This document shows, piece by piece, positions 37,253 through 46,439 of a stretch of 64,000 nt of DNA (positions within the stretch are counted from its first letter, which is position 1; each line of letters starts with the position of its first letter). A model generated the notes under the pieces. The model saw only the letters and a program-made list of their open reading frames with translations, was not told the origin of the DNA and did no database searches. The stretch is taken from the NCBI RefSeq assembly GCF_047971665.1, contig NZ_JBKEAA010000027.1:110216-174215 (forward strand), read 5' to 3'. The position numbers and the translations under genes were made by a program. Source of the DNA: Castellaniella sp047971665 (lineage in GTDB: Bacteria; Pseudomonadota; Gammaproteobacteria; Burkholderiales; Burkholderiaceae_B).

Positions 37253-37267
37253 CCAATATTTAATTGG
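37253..37267. promoter_or_regulatory. LysR-type palindrome upstream of the bicupin gene
   Basis: CCAAT-ATTTA-ATTGG is a dyad of the size and A/T-rich centre typical of LysR-family sites, 100 bases before the start at 37367. A LysR gene lies nearby at 38455. A separate hairpin (ATCCATTT-GAA-AAATGGAT, 37224-37242) overlaps the end of the preceding gene. Confidence 0.4.
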
Positions 37268-37366
37268 TAAATATCGCGGTCGCCCGTTAAGGTGGGGCAT
37301 CCGTTTCCGGATATCCCATTCACGGCCCCCGCACGGAGGCCGCAACGCACGACCCGTGGAGTTCCC

Positions 37367-38206
37367 ATGTCCAGGACCTACTATGCGCCGCACGGCGGCC
37401 ATCCCCCGCAGACCGATCTGCTGACCGACCGCGCGATGTTCACCGAGGCCTACGCCGTCATCCCGAAGGGCGTGATCCGTGACATCGTCACCAGCCACCT
37501 GCCGTTCTGGGACAACACCCGGTTGTGGGTGCTGGCGCGTCCGCTGACGGGCTTCGCCGAGACCTTCGCCCAGTACATCGTCGAGGTCGGCGCGGGCGGC
37601 GGCAGCGAACGGCCGGAGCAGGACCCCGAGGCCGAAGGCGTGCTGTTCGTCGTCGAAGGCGAGCTCGAACTGACCCTGGCCGGCGCGAAGCACGTCCTGA
37701 AGCCGGGGGGCTACGCCTTCATCCCGCCGGCCTCGGACTGGGCCCTGCGCAACCGCGGCGGCGAAGCCGCCCGCTTTCACTGGATCCGCAAGCGCTACCA
37801 GGCCGTGGACGGCGTGCCTCATCCGGAGGCCTTCGTCACCAACGAGCAGGACGTCGAGCCCATCGCCATGCCGGGTACCGAGGGCCGCTGGGTCACCACG
37901 CGCTTCGTGGACATGGCCGACATGCGCCATGACATGCACGTCAACATCGTCACTTTCCAGCCCGGCAGCATCATTCCGTTCGCCGAGACCCACGTGATGG
38001 AGCACGGCCTGTACGTGCTGGAAGGCCAGGCGGTCTACCGCTTGAACCAGGACTGGGTCGAGGTCCAGGCCGGGGACTTCATGTGGCTGCGCGCCTTCTG
38101 CCCGCAGGCCTGCTACGCTGGCGGCCCGGCCCCCTTCCGCTACCTGCTGTACAAGGACGTCAACCGCCACGCGCCCCTGACGCTGGGTGATCTGGGCCGG
38201 CGCTGA
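37367..38206 (+). CDS. Bicupin, (S)-ureidoglycine aminohydrolase-like
   Basis: This 279-residue protein has two cupin barrels (around VLFVVEGELELTLAG and HGLYVLEGQAVYRLN). It matches the AllE/YlbA family, which releases ammonia from (S)-ureidoglycine in allantoin breakdown. The C-terminal metal-site region ETHVMEHGLYVLEG is intact. The ATG at 37367 follows GTGGAG. No allantoinase, allantoicase or ureidoglycolate gene is adjacent, so it is either an outlying member of a purine-degradation regulon or acts on another substrate. A strong terminator follows. Confidence 0.8.
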   Translation: MSRTYYAPHGGHPPQTDLLTDRAMFTEAYAVIPKGVIRDIVTSHLPFWDNTRLWVLARPLTGFAETFAQYIVEVGAGGGSERPEQDPEAEGVLFVVEGELELTLAGAKHVLKPGGYAFIPPASDWALRNRGGEAARFHWIRKRYQAVDGVPHPEAFVTNEQDVEPIAMPGTEGRWVTTRFVDMADMRHDMHVNIVTFQPGSIIPFAETHVMEHGLYVLEGQAVYRLNQDWVEVQAGDFMWLRAFCPQACYAGGPAPFRYLLYKDVNRHAPLTLGDLGRR

Positions 38207-38241
38207 TCGCGCCGAGAATGTTTCCCCAGAAGGTTTGAGTG

Positions 38242-38279
38242 AAAAAATCTCCGCCGGGCTGACCAGCGGAGATTTTTTT
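38242..38279 (+). terminator. Strong rho-independent terminator
   Basis: AAAAAATCTCCGC (38242-38254) pairs perfectly with GCGGAGATTTTTT (38266-38278) around an 11-base loop and ends in a T-run. The A/T flanks make it bidirectional, so it would end both the bicupin message and the LysR message. The remaining bases up to the annotated lysR end hold the out-of-frame C-terminal coding sequence described at 38455. Confidence 0.92.
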
Positions 38280-38454
38280 CGGGGATACGACGAGGAGCGC
38301 CGGGCATTCTTTCTGCGCGTGGTGCAAGCCCCGAGCCAGGTCGTCGGTCTGGCCCATGGTCGGTTTCCGTCGGGTTTGTCACTCCGGGCAAGTACGGGTG
38401 GCGGAGGAGCAGGTGCGCCGTTCGCGCACGTTTTCGACTGTCCTGTGTCCCTCC

Positions 38455-39354
38455 TCATCCAGCAGGTCCGCCAGGGCCCGCGCCAGCGCCTGGACGGTGG
38501 CGTCCGCCGTGGGGCGGTGAACAGAGGCCGATCTCGTAGTCGTCGACGGCCGGCAGGCCTTCGCGGGATCCGAGGATGGCGTGGTCCGGCGTCACGGTCC
38601 GCAGGGGCAGCAGGCTGATCCCCAGGCCGGCGGCCACCGCGTGCTGGATGCCGTTCAGGCTGGAGCAGGTGTAGGCGACGCGCCAGTTCCGGCCCATGGC
38701 CTCGAGGGCGCGGATGATGTCCTCCCGGTACAGGCCTCGGGGCGGAAAGGTCACCAGCGGCACCGGGTCGGCCTGGAAGCACGGATGCCGCGCGCTGTCG
38801 ATCCAGGCCAGGGTTTCCGGACGGTAGGCGACGGCCGCGCGGCTGTGGCGGCGCTGCTTGATCAGGATCAGGTCCAGTTCCCCCCGGTCGTAGCTGGCCA
38901 CCAGCCCGGAGCACAGACCGCTGGTGATTTCCAGCTTGACCTGGGGATGGCGCCGGCTGAAGTCCGCCAGAACCTGTGTCGCGCGGCTGGCGACGAAGTC
39001 CTCCGGCACGCCCAGCCGTACGGTGACGGCGACCGCCGCGCCGGCCATCACGTCCAGGAGCTGGTCGTTCAGCGCCAGCAGGTGGCGGGCGTGGTCGAGC
39101 AGCGCCTGGCCGGCGTCGGTCGGCAGGATCTCGCGGCCGCTGCGATCCAGCAGGCGGTGGCCGACCAGGTCCTCCAGCCGGCGGATTTTCTGGCTCACGG
39201 TCGATTGCGTGGAATGCAGGCGGGCTGCGGCGGCGGTGAAGCCGCCGCAGTCCACCACCGCGACGATTGCCTTCAGCAGGTCCGGATCAAGGGGCGGCCG
39301 GTTCGGCCCATTGGGTTTCGTGCTGGATTCCATGCTGTCATCCGTGTGATGCAT
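38455..39354 (-). CDS. LysR-family regulator with apparent C-terminal frameshift
   Basis: The 299-residue frame has a good LysR helix-turn-helix (GGFTAAAARLHSTQSTVSQKIRRLE) and an effector domain up to about YEIGL. The last 22 residues then become a Gly/Pro/Arg-rich run unlike a LysR end. In another frame of the same strand the sequence continues TADATVQALARALADLLDE, which is exactly what a LysR C-terminus looks like, and runs to a stop at 38379. A one-base indel near 38510-38535 explains this. The helix-turn-helix should be unaffected, so DNA binding may persist. It lies 14 bases downstream of zntA on the same strand. Confidence 0.75.
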   Translation of the reverse strand: MHHTDDSMESSTKPNGPNRPPLDPDLLKAIVAVVDCGGFTAAAARLHSTQSTVSQKIRRLEDLVGHRLLDRSGREILPTDAGQALLDHARHLLALNDQLLDVMAGAAVAVTVRLGVPEDFVASRATQVLADFSRRHPQVKLEITSGLCSGLVASYDRGELDLILIKQRRHSRAAVAYRPETLAWIDSARHPCFQADPVPLVTFPPRGLYREDIIRALEAMGRNWRVAYTCSSLNGIQHAVAAGLGISLLPLRTVTPDHAILGSREGLPAVDDYEIGLCSPPHGGRHRPGAGAGPGGPAG

Positions 39355-39368
39355 GGATTATCCCGCAT

Positions 39369-41420
39369 TCATCGCCTCAACAACCGCAGGCCGTTGCCCA
39401 CCACCAGCAGGCTGGCGCCTACGTCGGCGAACACCGCCATCCACAGGGTGCCCAGGCCGGCGACCGTCAGGACCAGGAACGCGACCTTGATGCCCAGGGC
39501 GAGGGCGATGTTCTGCACCAGGATCCGATGGGTGTCGCGCGACAGCCGGATGAACCAGGGGATCTTGCGCAGGTCGTCGTCCATCAGGGCGACGTCGGCG
39601 GTCTCGATGGCGGCGTCCGTGCCCATCGCGCCCATGGCGAAGCCGACGTCGGCGCGCGCCAGGGCGGGCGCGTCGTTGATGCCGTCGCCCACCATGCCCA
39701 CGGCCGTCCCTGGCTCGGCCAGGCCGCCGACGATCCGCAGCTTGTCCTCCGGCAGCAGGTCGCCTTCGGCGCGGTCGATGCCGACCTGGGCCGCGATGGC
39801 CGCGACGGTGTGGGGGTTGTCGCCCGACAGCATGGCGGTGCGCACGCCCAGCGCGTGCAGGGCCCGGATCGCGGCGGCGCTGTCGGGCTTGACCGTATCG
39901 GCGACGGCGTAGAGCGCCAGGGCGCGGTGCTCGTCGGCCAGCAGGACGACGGTCTTGCCCTGACGTTCCAGGGCTTCCAGACGGGCCTCCAGTTCGGGCG
40001 AGCACAGGCCGCGTTCGTGGATCAGCCGGTGGTTGCCCAGGAAGTGCGGGCGGCCATCGACCAGGCCGCAGGTGCCGCGCCCGGCCAGGGCCTCGAAGTC
40101 CTCGACCGGCGCGGCGGCGGGGCCGGCGTCCAGTCCTTGCGCCACCGCCCGGGAGACGGGATGGTCGGAGCGGACGGCCATGGCGGCGGCCAGGGCGTGG
40201 CTGCGTGCGGGGTCGGCCGTGTCCAGCGCCACGGTGTCGGTCAGCGCGGGCCGGCCGTGCGTGACGGTGCCGGTCTTGTCCAGCGCGATCCAGCGCAGCA
40301 GGCGGCCCTGTTCCAGGTGGACGCCGCCCTTGATCAGGACACCGTGGCGGGCCGCAGCCGCCAGGCCGCTGACGATGGTCACCGGCGTCGAGATCACCAG
40401 GGCGCAGGGGCAGGCGATCACCAGCAGAACCAGCGCCTTGTAGACCCATTCGGTCCAGCCGCCCAGGCCCAGCAGGGGCGGCAGCACGGCGATGGCCACG
40501 GCCAGCAGCACCACCAGCGGGGTGTAGATGCGAGCAAAGCGGTCCACGAAGCGCTGCGTGGGCGCGCGCGCCGATTGCGCCGACTCGATGGCCCGGATGA
40601 TGCGCGCCAGGGTCGATTCGCCGGCGGCCGCCAGGACGCGGTAGTGCAGTTCGCCCGTGCCGTTGATGGTGCCGGCGTAGACCGGGTCGCCGGCCGCCTT
40701 GTCCACGGGCAGGCTTTCACCGGTGATGGGGGATTGGTCCACGGCCGAACGGCCCGATTCGATTTGCCCGTCCAGGGCGATGCGTTCACCCGGACGGGTG
40801 CGCACCAGGTCGCCCGGGGACACGGCTTTGGCCGGGATGTCGCGCCAGCCGCCGTCGGCCTGCCGCACGGAGGCCTGGTCGGGGGCAAGCTGCATCAGGC
40901 CCTGCACGGCGCGGCGGGCGTGGTCCAGCGAGCGCGCCTCGATGCGTTCGGCGAGGGTGAACAGCACCATCACCATGGCGGCCTCGGCCCATTGGCCCAG
41001 GACCAGGGCGCCGGTGACGGCGATGCTCATCAAGGCGTTGATGTCCATCCGGCCGTGGCGCAGCGCGGCCCAGCCCTTGCGGTAGGTGTCCAGGCCGCAG
41101 CCCGCGATGGCGAGGATCGCCAGGACCGCGGAGACGGCCCAGGGCGCCTCGAACCAGTGGGCGGCCTCGGCCGCCAGGGCGCCGGCGCCCGAGGCCGCCA
41201 GCGGCCACCAGGCACCGTCGGTGTGGCCGTGGCAGCAGCCGATGTCTTGTCCGATGGTTGTGGCGGAGGCCTCGGTCTCATGGCTGTGGCCATGGCCGTG
41301 ACAGCAGGCCGCGCCCGCGTCCGGCGCGTGATCGTGGTCGTGATCGTGGTCGTGGACTGAGCCGGAGGCGGGGTGTCCGTGGACATCCCGGCAGGTGTTT
41401 TGGCAGGTGGCGTGCGGCAT
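39369..41420 (-). CDS. zntA: Zn/Cd/Pb-translocating P-type ATPase
   Basis: This 683-residue P1B-type ATPase has a very His/Cys-rich N-terminus (HDHDHDHDH, CCHGHGH), the membrane metal site C337-P-C339 and the phosphorylated aspartate D381 in DKTGTVT. GDGINDAPALA forms the hinge. It exports Zn2+, Cd2+ or Pb2+ from the cytoplasm. No typical ferredoxin-like GMTCxxC domain is present, and the His-rich tail replaces it. It is divergent from the MerR gene and driven by the promoter at 41452-41482. Confidence 0.92.
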   Translation of the reverse strand: MPHATCQNTCRDVHGHPASGSVHDHDHDHDHAPDAGAACCHGHGHSHETEASATTIGQDIGCCHGHTDGAWWPLAASGAGALAAEAAHWFEAPWAVSAVLAILAIAGCGLDTYRKGWAALRHGRMDINALMSIAVTGALVLGQWAEAAMVMVLFTLAERIEARSLDHARRAVQGLMQLAPDQASVRQADGGWRDIPAKAVSPGDLVRTRPGERIALDGQIESGRSAVDQSPITGESLPVDKAAGDPVYAGTINGTGELHYRVLAAAGESTLARIIRAIESAQSARAPTQRFVDRFARIYTPLVVLLAVAIAVLPPLLGLGGWTEWVYKALVLLVIACPCALVISTPVTIVSGLAAAARHGVLIKGGVHLEQGRLLRWIALDKTGTVTHGRPALTDTVALDTADPARSHALAAAMAVRSDHPVSRAVAQGLDAGPAAAPVEDFEALAGRGTCGLVDGRPHFLGNHRLIHERGLCSPELEARLEALERQGKTVVLLADEHRALALYAVADTVKPDSAAAIRALHALGVRTAMLSGDNPHTVAAIAAQVGIDRAEGDLLPEDKLRIVGGLAEPGTAVGMVGDGINDAPALARADVGFAMGAMGTDAAIETADVALMDDDLRKIPWFIRLSRDTHRILVQNIALALGIKVAFLVLTVAGLGTLWMAVFADVGASLLVVGNGLRLLRR

Positions 41421-41451
41421 GACGGATCCCTGTACTGCGATTTATGATGGC

Positions 41452-41482
41452 AGTACACACCTTGTAGCCGCTACAAGGTCAA
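41452..41482 (-). promoter_or_regulatory. MerR-type promoter/operator for zntA
   Basis: On the minus strand TTGACC (41482-41477) and TGTACT (41457-41452) are separated by 19 bases, the overlong spacing typical of MerR-activated promoters. The perfect dyad ACCTTGTAGC-C-GCTACAAGGT (41459-41479) fills the spacer and closely resembles CadR/PbrR/ZntR sites. A second dyad, TGTACTGC/GCAGTACA (41431-41438 and 41450-41457), overlaps the -10 and the leader. Confidence 0.88.
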
Positions 41483-41511
41483 GCATCCGGAACGTCCCAG
41501 GAGGATCCTGC

Positions 41512-41943
41512 ATGAAAATCGGCGAACTGGCCGGCGCCGCCCGGTGTTCCACCGAGACCGTCCGCTTCTACGAGCGGGCCGGCCTGCTGCCCGCGCCCGC
41601 CCGCAGCGAGGGCAACTACCGGCAGTACGGACCGGCGCATCTGGAACGCCTGCGCTTCATCCGCAACTGCCGGGGGCTGGACATGGCGCACGACGAAATC
41701 CGCGCGCTGCTGGACATGATCGACCATCCCGCCCGCGACTGCGGCCCGATCAACCACCTGCTGGACGAGCACATCGCCCACGTCGACGTGCGCCTGCGCG
41801 AGCTGCAGGACCTGCAGCGGCAGCTGGTCGGGCTGCGGGAGCAGTGCCGCGCCGAGCAGGCGGTGGACGCCTGCGGCATTGTGCAGGGGCTGGCGCGCAT
41901 GGAGACGGCCGACGGGCCGGCGCGCGGATCGCACATCGGTTGA
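41512..41943 (+). CDS. cadR: MerR-family Cd(II)/Pb(II)-responsive regulator
   Basis: This 143-residue MerR protein has the helix-turn-helix MKIGELAGAARCSTETVRFYER and a long dimer helix. The cysteines at CRGLDM, DCGPIN and the C-terminal DACGIV match the metal-binding pattern of CadR/PbrR. The ATG follows AGGAGG. It would twist the zntA promoter into an active form when metal binds, and the operator sits between the two divergent genes. It ends 15 bases before the converging CDF gene. Confidence 0.9.
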   Translation: MKIGELAGAARCSTETVRFYERAGLLPAPARSEGNYRQYGPAHLERLRFIRNCRGLDMAHDEIRALLDMIDHPARDCGPINHLLDEHIAHVDVRLRELQDLQRQLVGLREQCRAEQAVDACGIVQGLARMETADGPARGSHIG

Positions 41944-41958
41944 TCGAGACGGGCCGCC

Positions 41959-42852
41959 CTAGACCGGGTCGAAGTGCGTCATCACGTCCAGCACCGGCAG
42001 GTCCGCCATGACCCGTTTGCGGGCCTCGACGGCGATGGCGTGACCCGCCTCGATCGTCAGCCGGGCATTCATTTCGATATCGACTTCCACCCAGATCATG
42101 TCGCCCATCTTGCGGGTGCGCAGGTTGTGCAGCCCCATCACGCCGGGCGTGCCCAGGATTCGCTCGCGGATGGCGCGCTCGGTGTCGGTGTCGGCGGCCC
42201 GGTCCACCAGGTCGTTGAAGGCCTGCCAGGTGAATTTCCAGCCCATGCGGATGATCATCAGCCCCACTACCAGCGCGGCGATGGGATCGGCCAGGGGCAG
42301 ACCGGCCAGATTGGTCCCCACGCCCAGGGCCACCACCAGAGATGACGCGGCATCCGAACGGGCATGCCAGGCGTTGGCCACCAGCAGCGTGGAACGCACG
42401 CGGCGCGCGACGCGCAGCAGGTAGCGGAACAGTCCTTCCTTGGCCAGCAACGCCAGCAGCGCGACATAAAGCGCGATGGCATGGACGGTCGGGATGAGGT
42501 CCGGGTCCTGCAGCCGCTCGAAGCTGCGCCACAGCATGCCCAGGCCGACCAGGATCAGAATCAGGCCGATCGCCAGCGTGGCGGCCGTTTCGAAACGCAG
42601 ATGCCCGTAGGGATGATCGGCATCGGGCGCCTTGGCGCCGTGTTTGTTGGCGACCAGCACGATGCCGTCGGACACCAGGTCGGACAGCGAGTGGATCGCA
42701 TCGGCCACCAGGGCCTGGGAATGGGCATACAGGCCGACGACCAGCTGGGCGCCGGTCAGCGCCAGGTTGGTCCAGACGCTGACCCAGGTGCTGCGCCGGG
42801 CCGCTGCCTGCCGCTCTGGTGTATCGATACGGGGATGAGGCTCAAGTGACAT
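41959..42852 (-). CDS. Cation diffusion facilitator family transporter
   Basis: This 297-residue CDF protein has six predicted membrane helices with metal-site pairs (HSLSDLVSD and HARSDAASS) and a cytoplasmic C-terminal domain (HNLRTRKMGDMIWVEVDIEMN). It exports divalent metal such as Zn, Fe or Mn in exchange for protons. The HxxxD sites resemble the FieF/MamB branch. It is next to the zntA/cadR pair, so metal homeostasis genes are clustered, although it does not share their operator. Confidence 0.88.
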   Translation of the reverse strand: MSLEPHPRIDTPERQAAARRSTWVSVWTNLALTGAQLVVGLYAHSQALVADAIHSLSDLVSDGIVLVANKHGAKAPDADHPYGHLRFETAATLAIGLILILVGLGMLWRSFERLQDPDLIPTVHAIALYVALLALLAKEGLFRYLLRVARRVRSTLLVANAWHARSDAASSLVVALGVGTNLAGLPLADPIAALVVGLMIIRMGWKFTWQAFNDLVDRAADTDTERAIRERILGTPGVMGLHNLRTRKMGDMIWVEVDIEMNARLTIEAGHAIAVEARKRVMADLPVLDVMTHFDPV

Positions 42853-42932
42853 GCCCGCCAGTATACGGGCGGTTCCGCCCGGGGCGTGAGGTAAACTGAA
42901 GCCCCTCCCGGCTCTACAGGAAGACGGTCTGC

Positions 42933-44153
42933 ATGTGGTTTCAACCTGGCTTTGCCCTGGCGCGTGGCGTTCGCCGGCTGCGCCAGCTGCCCTGGCAATG
43001 GCTGCTGGCTGTGCTGGTCGCGGTCGACGGCTATGTGTTTCTGCAGCCGCTCTGGGAAACCATCACCAGCCAGGGGCTGTTGCAGACGCTGCAACTCCGT
43101 GACAGCGCCGGCATCACGGCGTTCCTGGGATCGGGCGGCATCGGCCAGCTGGCGCGGTTGATGCTGGGGCTGGGCGTGCAGGTGATGGCCATCGGCCTGC
43201 TGTACCGCGCCCGCATCGCCTGGAGCCTCTCGCTGGTGCTGCTGGTCGCGATCGGCACGGTGTCCCTGTGGCGCGGGCAGGGGCATTACGGCCTGATTGT
43301 CTTTACGGTCATGCTGGCGGTGGTGTTGACCAGCTACTGGCGCTATTTCGATCGGGCCAGCCTGGCCGCGGGCGGTCTGTTCGCCCTGCTCAGCGTGGTC
43401 AGCCTGCTGTTCTATGCCGTCTTCGGCGTCCTCTACTTGGGCGAGGAGTTTTCGCCGCCCGTGCACGATCCGGTCTCCGCCCTGTATTTTTCCATCGTCT
43501 CCATGTCCACGGTGGGATACGGGGATATCAGTCCGAAGACCGACACCGCCCGTTTGTTCACGATTTCCATCATCATTCTGGGAATCACGGTCTTTGCCAC
43601 GTCCATCAGCGCCGTGGTCGGGCCCATGATCGGCGGCAACATCAGCCGTCTGATGCACGGAAGGAAACCACGCACCATGCGAAAGAACCACATCATCCTG
43701 GCAGGCGTCGGCCCCCTGGCTCAGAGTCTGTACGGCGCACTGCGCCAGCGCGACTATGCCGTCACGGTCATCGTGCCTGCGGCGCAGGGCCACCCGTATC
43801 CCGCCGATGCCGACATTCTGGTGGGCGATGCCTCGGAAACCCACATCTTGAGTCAGGCCGGCGCGGCGCATGCCCGGTACATCCTGGCCCTGCGCCAGGA
43901 TGACGCCGAGAACGCCTTCATCGTCATGGCGGGCCGCGAGATCGGCGGGCCCGACACCAAGCTGGTTGCGATGGCGAACTCGTCTCAGCATCTGGCCAAG
44001 ATCCGACGGGTGAATCCCGATATCGTGATCTCGCCGCAGATGCTGGGCAGCGAGATCCTGGCCCGCACCCTGAGCGGCGAGCCCATCGACGAGGCGCTGA
44101 TCACGCGCCTGCTGTTCGGCGAAGACGAAAAGGCGCCCGATCCCGCCGTCTGA
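42933..44153 (+). CDS. Potassium channel with RCK/TrkA-N domain
   Basis: This 406-residue protein has about six hydrophobic segments, a selectivity filter STVGYGD at 192-198 and a C-terminal Rossmann-type TrkA-N domain (NHIILAGVGPLAQSLYGAL). It fits voltage-gated-like Kch channels of proteobacteria. The first GxGxxG of the RCK domain is altered to GVGPLAQ, so nucleotide binding is uncertain. It is divergent from the CDF gene by 80 bases and converges on metG. Confidence 0.85.
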   Translation: MWFQPGFALARGVRRLRQLPWQWLLAVLVAVDGYVFLQPLWETITSQGLLQTLQLRDSAGITAFLGSGGIGQLARLMLGLGVQVMAIGLLYRARIAWSLSLVLLVAIGTVSLWRGQGHYGLIVFTVMLAVVLTSYWRYFDRASLAAGGLFALLSVVSLLFYAVFGVLYLGEEFSPPVHDPVSALYFSIVSMSTVGYGDISPKTDTARLFTISIIILGITVFATSISAVVGPMIGGNISRLMHGRKPRTMRKNHIILAGVGPLAQSLYGALRQRDYAVTVIVPAAQGHPYPADADILVGDASETHILSQAGAAHARYILALRQDDAENAFIVMAGREIGGPDTKLVAMANSSQHLAKIRRVNPDIVISPQMLGSEILARTLSGEPIDEALITRLLFGEDEKAPDPAV

Positions 44154-44163
44154 TGCCCGGCGG

Positions 44164-44187
44164 CGCGCGCCTGTCAGGGTGCGCGCG
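44164..44187. terminator. GC hairpin between the channel and metG
   Basis: CGCGCGC (44164-44170) and GCGCGCG (44181-44187) can pair around ten bases in the 45-base gap of converging genes. There is no T-run, so intrinsic termination is uncertain. Confidence 0.25.
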
Positions 44188-44198
44188 TGAACCCGGAC

Positions 44199-46268
44199 TT
44201 AGCGGATGCGCATGCCTGGCTGGGCGCCTTCCCAGGGTTCCAGGATGTAGATGCCGGGGTGCGCGTCCTCGTCGGCGTGGCTGGCTGCCAGCACCATGCC
44301 CTCCGAGACGCCGAAGCGCATCTTGCGCGGAGCCAGATTGGCGACCAGGACCGTCAGCTTGCCGGTCAGATCATCAGGCTTGCAGGCGGATTTGATACCC
44401 GAAAAGACTTGCCGCAGGCGGCCTTCGCCCACATCCAGGGACAGGCGCAGCAGCTTGTCCGAGCCTTGGACTTCCGCGCACTCGACGATGCGCGCGATGC
44501 GCAGGTCGATCCGGCCGAAATCCTTGATATCGATGACCTCGGCGATAGGCTCGCCGCCCGGAATCTCCGCAGGCGCCTGAGGCGGCTCGAACAGGGCGTC
44601 GAGCAGGGCCGGGTCGACGCGTTGCATCAAGTGCTTGAACGCGGCGATGCGCGCCGGCAGCTCGCCGGCATCGGACCAGATGTAGGTGCGGTTGCGCCCG
44701 AACAGCTCGCGGGCGACGCGTTCAGTCAGGGCCGGCAGCACGGGTGAGAGCATGACTGACAGCGCCTGGAATCCCGCCAGGGCGCGCGAGCAGATGTCTT
44801 GCAGCGCGGCTTTTCGCGCGGGTTCGGCCTGGGCGAGGCCCTTGGCGAGCACCCAGGGCTGGGCGGCGTCGAAAGCCTGATTGATGCGATCGGCCTGGGC
44901 CATGATGCGGCGGATGGCGCGGCCGTATTCGCGCGCCTCGAAATCCGCCTGGACCTGTTCCGTGCAGTCGCGCAGTTCGGCCTGCAGCGCCCCGGCGTCG
45001 CCGGCATAGGCCAGGGCGCCGTCGAAGTGGCGGGTGATGAATGTCGCGGCGCGGCTGGCGATGTTGACGTATTTGCCGATCAGGTCGCTGTTGACCCGGG
45101 CGACGAAATCGTCGGGATTGAAGTCCAGGTCCTCGACGTGGGCGTTGAGTTTGGCGGCGATGTAGTAACGCAGCCATTCGGCGTCCATGCCGATGTCCAG
45201 GTAGCGCAGCGGAGAGATCCCCGTGCCCCGGCTCTTGGACATCTTTTCGCCGCTGACGGTGATGAAGCCGTGCACGTGCAGCATGTCGGGGATCTTGCGA
45301 CCGGAGAATTTCAGCATCGCTGGCCAGAACAGCGCATGGAAATAGACGATGTCCTTGCCGATGAAGTGCACCTGCTCGGTGGTGGCCTGCGGCGCCAGCA
45401 GCGCGTCGAAGTCCAGCCCGTTTTTCTGGCAATAGGCCTTGAGTGAGGCCAGGTAGCCGACCGGCGCGTCCAGCCAGACATAGAAATATTTGCCCGGCGC
45501 ATCGGGGATGGGGATGCCGAAGTAGGGTTCATCGCGGGAGATATCCCAGTCGGCCAGATTGGCCTCGGCGCCTTCGGCCGTGCCCAGCCACTCACGCGTC
45601 TTGGCGAGAACCTCGGATTGCAGCCGGGCGGTGCCATCGGCCCGCGTGCCCGTGGTCCATTCCTGGAGAAAGGCGACACAGCGCGGATCGGACAGGCGGA
45701 AGAAAAAGTGTTCCGAGCTGCGCAAGACTGGCCGCGCCTTGCTCAGGGTGGAATAGGGCTCGATCAGTTCGGTCGGACTGTAGACGGCGCCACAGGACTC
45801 GCAGGAATCGCCGTACTGGTCCTTGGCGTGGCAGCGCGGACATTCGCCCTTGATGTAGCGGTCGGGCAGGAACATGCCCTTGACCGGATCGTAGAACTGC
45901 TCGATCTCGCGGCTGTCGATGAAGCCGGCGGCCTTCAGCGCGCGGTAGATGTCCTGGGACAGCTCGATGTTCTCTGGGGTGTCGGTGCTGTGCCAGTGAT
46001 CGAAGCGGATGTGGAACCCGTCCAGGTATTTCGGCCGTTCGGCGGCGTAGCGGCCCACCAGCGCCTGGGGCGTGATGCCCTCGGCCTGCGCCTTGAGCAT
46101 GATGGGCGCGCCGTGCGCGTCGTCCGCCCCGACGAAATGCACGGTGTGGCCGGCCATGCGCATGGTGCGCACCCAGGTATCGGCCTGGATGTATTCCATG
46201 ATGTGGCCGATATGAAAGGAGCCGTTGGCGTAGGGCAGGGCGGTGGTGACGAAGATCGTGCGCGACAT
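44199..46268 (-). CDS. metG: Methionyl-tRNA synthetase
   Basis: This 689-residue class I synthetase shows the HIGH signature (FHIGHIMEY), a zinc knuckle (CPRCHAKDQYGDSCESC), the KMSKS loop and a C-terminal tRNA-binding OB-fold (DFGRIDLRIARIVECAEV). It charges tRNA-Met for initiation and elongation. The 171 bases upstream of its start hold no clear gene. It is followed, with converging orientation, by the potassium channel. Confidence 0.97.
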   Translation of the reverse strand: MSRTIFVTTALPYANGSFHIGHIMEYIQADTWVRTMRMAGHTVHFVGADDAHGAPIMLKAQAEGITPQALVGRYAAERPKYLDGFHIRFDHWHSTDTPENIELSQDIYRALKAAGFIDSREIEQFYDPVKGMFLPDRYIKGECPRCHAKDQYGDSCESCGAVYSPTELIEPYSTLSKARPVLRSSEHFFFRLSDPRCVAFLQEWTTGTRADGTARLQSEVLAKTREWLGTAEGAEANLADWDISRDEPYFGIPIPDAPGKYFYVWLDAPVGYLASLKAYCQKNGLDFDALLAPQATTEQVHFIGKDIVYFHALFWPAMLKFSGRKIPDMLHVHGFITVSGEKMSKSRGTGISPLRYLDIGMDAEWLRYYIAAKLNAHVEDLDFNPDDFVARVNSDLIGKYVNIASRAATFITRHFDGALAYAGDAGALQAELRDCTEQVQADFEAREYGRAIRRIMAQADRINQAFDAAQPWVLAKGLAQAEPARKAALQDICSRALAGFQALSVMLSPVLPALTERVARELFGRNRTYIWSDAGELPARIAAFKHLMQRVDPALLDALFEPPQAPAEIPGGEPIAEVIDIKDFGRIDLRIARIVECAEVQGSDKLLRLSLDVGEGRLRQVFSGIKSACKPDDLTGKLTVLVANLAPRKMRFGVSEGMVLAASHADEDAHPGIYILEPWEGAQPGMRIR

Positions 46269-46439
46269 GGGGCGGGCAAAGGGAGGAGAGGAGGCAAAGG
46301 ACCGATTTTATCAGTCCGGGCCCGCACCATTGTCAGGGTCAGGTCTGGTCCATGCGCACGCCTGGAACCGGATGCCCGAGCGTGTCTCCCCAGGCCACGA
46401 GGCATGAGGATTCCGTCCGGCGCCGGCGCCGCGTTTTGC

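Noticed and set aside
37157..38914. A long minus-strand frame under the bicupin gene that runs into the LysR gene
   Set aside because: It crosses the strong terminator and is not a LysR frame over most of its length. Only the short stretch near 38520 reflects the LysR frameshift.
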